From contig NW_006768863.1 in NCBI RefSeq assembly GCF_000204055.1, positions 40,568-104,567 on the forward strand: a DNA stretch of 64,000 nt, written 5' to 3'. Origin of the DNA: Melampsora larici-populina 98AG31 (Eukaryota; Basidiomycota; Pucciniomycetes; Pucciniales; Melampsoraceae). Position 1 is the stretch's first letter, and each line of letters starts with the position of its first letter. The translations under genes and the position numbers were made by a program. Of this stretch, positions 60,840 through 64,000 are shown one piece after another. The notes below the pieces were generated by a model, which saw only the letters and a list, made by a program, of their open reading frames with translations, was not told the origin of the DNA and searched no databases.

Positions 60840-62069
60840 ATGGCAATCCGTCCTAGGTGGTGGTTAAACCCCACACCTGAAGAGCTCGCCTGGTTTAACA
60901 GCTTATCACCCCGCTCCAAGTCCGAAATCTTTCCTTGGATCATCACCGCAAGATCCCATCCAGGCATCCATGACGGATTGGACCAATGCTTTCGCTGTGG
61001 CGAGCTCGGCCACAGTCGCATCACCACTGGATGCATCAGCACCAACCCGTTCCCTCGTCAACCCCATTTCGACACTTGGCGTCGAGCGAGCAATGGAAAG
61101 ACTTACACCGTGGACATGTTACGCATGACCGACGCTGCTCTCGCTACCCAAGCTGCCCAAGCTGCCCAAGCTGCTCTCGCTGCCCAAGCTGCCCAAGCTG
61201 CCCAAGCTGCCCAAGCTGCCCAAGCTGCCCAAGCTGCCCAAGCTGCCCAAGCTGCCGAGGCTGCCCAAGCTGCCCAAGCTTTCGAAGAAGGTCAGTTGAA
61301 TGAACTCTCCTACCTACGTTGGAAACATTAGACTGGGGCTTACTTGCGATGATTAAACAGCGATCGAAGCGCCAATCACATTGTCTTCTGACGATCTCGA
61401 TCTCCTTGACGCCATCGAGGAGCAAGCTGCTGGTAAGCGCCTTCCTCTCTCTCCTTACCTAACGGAATTCCAATCGTGACGCCTGCAATTAGCCTCAATG
61501 GCAAGTCAAGCTGCCACCGAGGGTAGCGGAGGAGCCACAGAGCCCACTCATGACGAGTCCAACACCAACAACAGCCGTGAAGGTTCAACCAGTCGTGAAG
61601 GTTCAACCAACAATCACGAAGGCCCAAACATGACTCAAGAGTCCTTCCATTCTTTTACTGTAGAAGGGACGTGTAAGTTTATCATTTCATCAGTTATCAG
61701 CCATTCACACAGGATGGCTGATAACCAATCCTTCGATAGCCACGGTGGCCAGTCAAGAGCCCAGTCCAGGGCCAAGCATTCCTGGGAACATAGGTGCTCA
61801 AGCGTTGCCAAACATGTCTCGTGAGTGTATTACATTTGGCTTTTTCCTTCTACAATACTCATGAGATCACTCCATTTGGGTGGGCTAGGTGGAAGGCGCG
61901 CGCAAACCCTACCTCCTGGTTTGTAGGTACAAGCAAAGTCTTGTTTGCTTTCACCGAAAGGTACAAGTCTTGTCCAATCGATCGACACAGAATGTATTTC
62001 TATTACGAAGAGGAACTAAGAAGGGGAACTAAGAGGAGATGTGATATTATTATAGACGGAAATATCTAA
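60840..62069 (+). CDS. Zinc-knuckle protein 2 with Ala-Gln repeat
   Basis: Exons 60840-61290, 61361-61432, 61493-61672, 61740-61820 and 61927-62069, giving 308 aa, all in phase. It parallels zinc-knuckle protein 1: T-P-E-E-L-A-W-F, R-S-K-S-E-I-F-P, C-F-R-C-G-E-L-G-H-S-R and a later Cys, W-R-R-A-S-N-G-K-T-Y, and D-L-D-L-L-D-A-I-E in exon 2. Between them lies an Ala/Gln repeat of about 45 residues encoded by GCTGCCCAA units. Exons 3-4 are Ser/Thr/Asn-rich. The last exon, with a basic end, is the least certain. Probable nucleic-acid binding; role unknown. Confidence 0.6.
61142..61277 (+). repeat. 9-bp coding tandem repeat (GCTGCCCAA)n
   Basis: About fifteen near-perfect 9-bp units in frame encode Ala-Ala-Gln repeats, with occasional Leu or Glu variants. 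The array is expected to vary in length among strains. Confidence 0.9.
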
Positions 62070-62206
62070 ACCATTAAGAGGAAGCAGGTGGAGGAGGGTA
62101 CTGAATTGATATAAACGGAAATATCTTGAAACTATTTTGTGTCTTTTTTTCTTTTACTTTGTACATCTCCCCAAAAGCTAGGGAATGATATCACCAATGT
62201 TGAATT

Positions 62207-64000
62207 CTAAGTTTTCCTACGCTTAGACTTCCTTCTAGTACCACTAACCGCCGACTCTGGGCTAATGACTCCCGTTTCGGCAGGGTCAATGGGCACAAGC
62301 TCCCAACCCTTCCAACCTTTTTTCGGAACAACTGTTGCACAACAAACATGTAACAAGCATGTGAGCCACGAGCAACAACTAAAAGAAAATGATTGTGAAA
62401 AACTCACCGGGTTTGGTTTCTGTAATCCCCTCCGCTAAAGCATCCTGTGCTTTTGAATTGGCCTTGCGACGTGCTTTGGCCTTGGCTGTGATGGGTGGTA
62501 AGACCATCAGTATGTCATAAAAAAGTAACAGGCAAGGTGTCAACACTAACCTTTCTTTATTCGTCGTTGACTGGATGTCGCGCCGGTCTTGCTTTCATCA
62601 GCTGTTCCTTCCTCCCCATCCTTGATCGCGTCTTTCTTTTTGAGGGCCTTAGTTTGGTTGTTGGTGTTACCTACTTCGGAAACAGCACGAATCATCTATG
62701 GTCAGGAAAAACCATGAGGACACAAGAAAGCTGAGTTGCTCACTTCGAGACTGTGACCTCCTCAGCTGTTCCTCTTCATCGGTGTCTGAGATCAAAATGT
62801 TATCGATTTCCTCTTGTGTCATACTTTCCATGGCGGCCTCTGGTTTGGCGGATGAGAAAGACCCTTGAATGATATGTGATATGTGAAGAATCAATAGCAA
62901 TAATAAAAGAAAGTTATGACTCACCAGCTTTCACATCTTGGTCAGCTTCGGATTGGTCTGAAGCAGTTGAATCATCTAGCGCCTTCTCAGCCGCCGTGAG
63001 AGCGTCTTCGCCTTTGTTCTTTCGTGACTTCATAGTTTGAGAGAACGGGATATCGCCATTGATATCAGCATTGGTCTTCATGATCTTTGCATTGGCAGCC
63101 TCGATAATCACGGCTTCGTCAGTCGTAGGTTCTCGGGAGTACATTGCCCAGCTTGTACTCGCCATAGCTCCACCAATACTTTCCAGGTCCCGACTGCTCA
63201 ATGTTGCAATACCTGCATTCTGCAAATCGTTGTGGTGCCATACCCCGGTAAGGCCTCCAACCGTACGTACCACTTGACACCAAAAGTGTCCACCTGCCCA
63301 AAAACCTCGTGCACGCATGAAGTAATCAATACCAAACAAAGTTAATTTGTAAGGCAAGTTACACTCGGCCTGCATCCTCACCATTTCGGGTCTCTTTGAG
63401 TCTGATATCAAGAATCTCGAAAGCTCGAGATGCACGTAGAGGTGAGGTGGAGGAGGGTTAGGTTCGAAAGACAGCTGGTTTCTCTCCACAAATGGAGGTG
63501 AGCCCTCGTCCAATTTCTTGCAGGCTTGACAGTGTCGGTTAGAAACTCCGCGGATTCCAGCTGGAGAGGTCCATTGAGCGATCAAATCGGATGTATGGGC
63601 ATAAGTCAATTGCCCTTGAAAGTCTTGAGGACAGAGGTTGATAGTATTCGTGGGAATTGTTTCGTTAATGCGATGGGAAGAATCGCGAGAGCAAACCAGT
63701 TTGCGGAGACGGTGGAGACGGAATAAAGACCTCGCGGGAGCTGGAACAGACTTGCTGTTATCTCTTGCGTCGAAAATCAACTCGAAGAAGGTCCTTTCTG
63801 TGACATCTCCCAAGTGGCGCGCGAGGACAGAACCTTCATGACCTTCGTATAGATGTGATTGGTCTTGCCTTTGGAGGCGTGGAACCATAGAGGAGTGCAG
63901 AGTGCATGCAAGCACTCTGCAATCGAATCGAGCCAGCAGCGGTTACGGCGGCCAGCGGTGGTCGACGCAAAGAAGCCCTGGAAGGTGGTGACGGGGTTTC
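62207..64000 (-). pseudogene. USP-like cysteine peptidase, partial, with frameshift
   Basis: The gene runs off the right edge. Exons, 5' to 3': about 64000-62925, 62863-62744, 62673-62551, 62485-62408 and 62331-62207. R-N-R-C-W-L-D-S near 63940 fits a ubiquitin-specific-protease-type Cys box. A C...C-Q-A-C cluster follows, then L-Y-V-H-L-E-L-S-R-F and G-G-H-F-W-C-Q-V-V, the His box. W-H-H-N-D and S-W-A-M-Y-S-R end the fold. The Cys box is in a different frame from the rest, with the switch near 63795-63815, so there is a 1-nt indel or a missed intron. The C-tail is Lys/Glu-rich and ends in a basic cluster, suggesting nuclear location. Classical USPs remove ubiquitin; here the divergence is large. 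Confidence 0.5.

Overview
The window reads as repeat-rich chromosomal DNA of a fungus, most likely a rust-type basidiomycete. Host genes are split by many short introns (about 70-100 nt, GT..AG). Gene families include a JEN-type carboxylate permease, Atg26-like sterol glucosyltransferases and a GTPBP1-type GTPase, embedded in DIRS, KDZ, Harbinger, hAT and TA-target transposons. There is no bacterial or viral gene organisation. The exon models below were built by hand from splice signals, reading-phase agreement and family similarity; all were checked for frame but none against RNA. Positions 36629-37554 are an assembly gap.

Layout. 1.1-9.8 kb: a broken DIRS-like tyrosine-recombinase retrotransposon on the minus strand (gag with three introns, RT-RNase H interrupted by about 1.55 kb, recombinase interrupted by a 1140-bp fold-back transposon). 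13.6-15.7 kb: a 9-exon JEN1-like transporter. 17.0-23.7 kb: a compact candidate KDZ element holding a partner gene (family A) and a CxC5/CxC6-KDZ transposase gene that converge inward between inverted repeats. 24.8-31.5 kb: two tandem sterol glucosyltransferase paralogs. 32.7-35.5 kb: a 12-exon GTPBP1 homolog. 38.7-42.2 kb: nested MITE-type elements.

42.2-59.6 kb: a second, much larger candidate KDZ element. The KDZ transposase gene sits at the left end and a second family A gene at the right end, again facing inward. Two alpha-kinase-like genes and a zinc-knuckle gene lie between them, and a complete 5.2-kb Harbinger element sits inside intron 1 of the zinc-knuckle gene. 60.8-64 kb: a second zinc-knuckle gene and the 3' part of a USP-like peptidase gene, possibly part of a further unit running off the window.

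The most interesting signal is the repeated two-ended architecture: KDZ transposase at one end and family A protein at the other, both pointing inward, either with nothing between them or with about 11.7 kb of cargo. The host genes (transporter, glucosyltransferases, GTPase) look intact, whereas most transposon genes carry insertions, frameshifts or stops.
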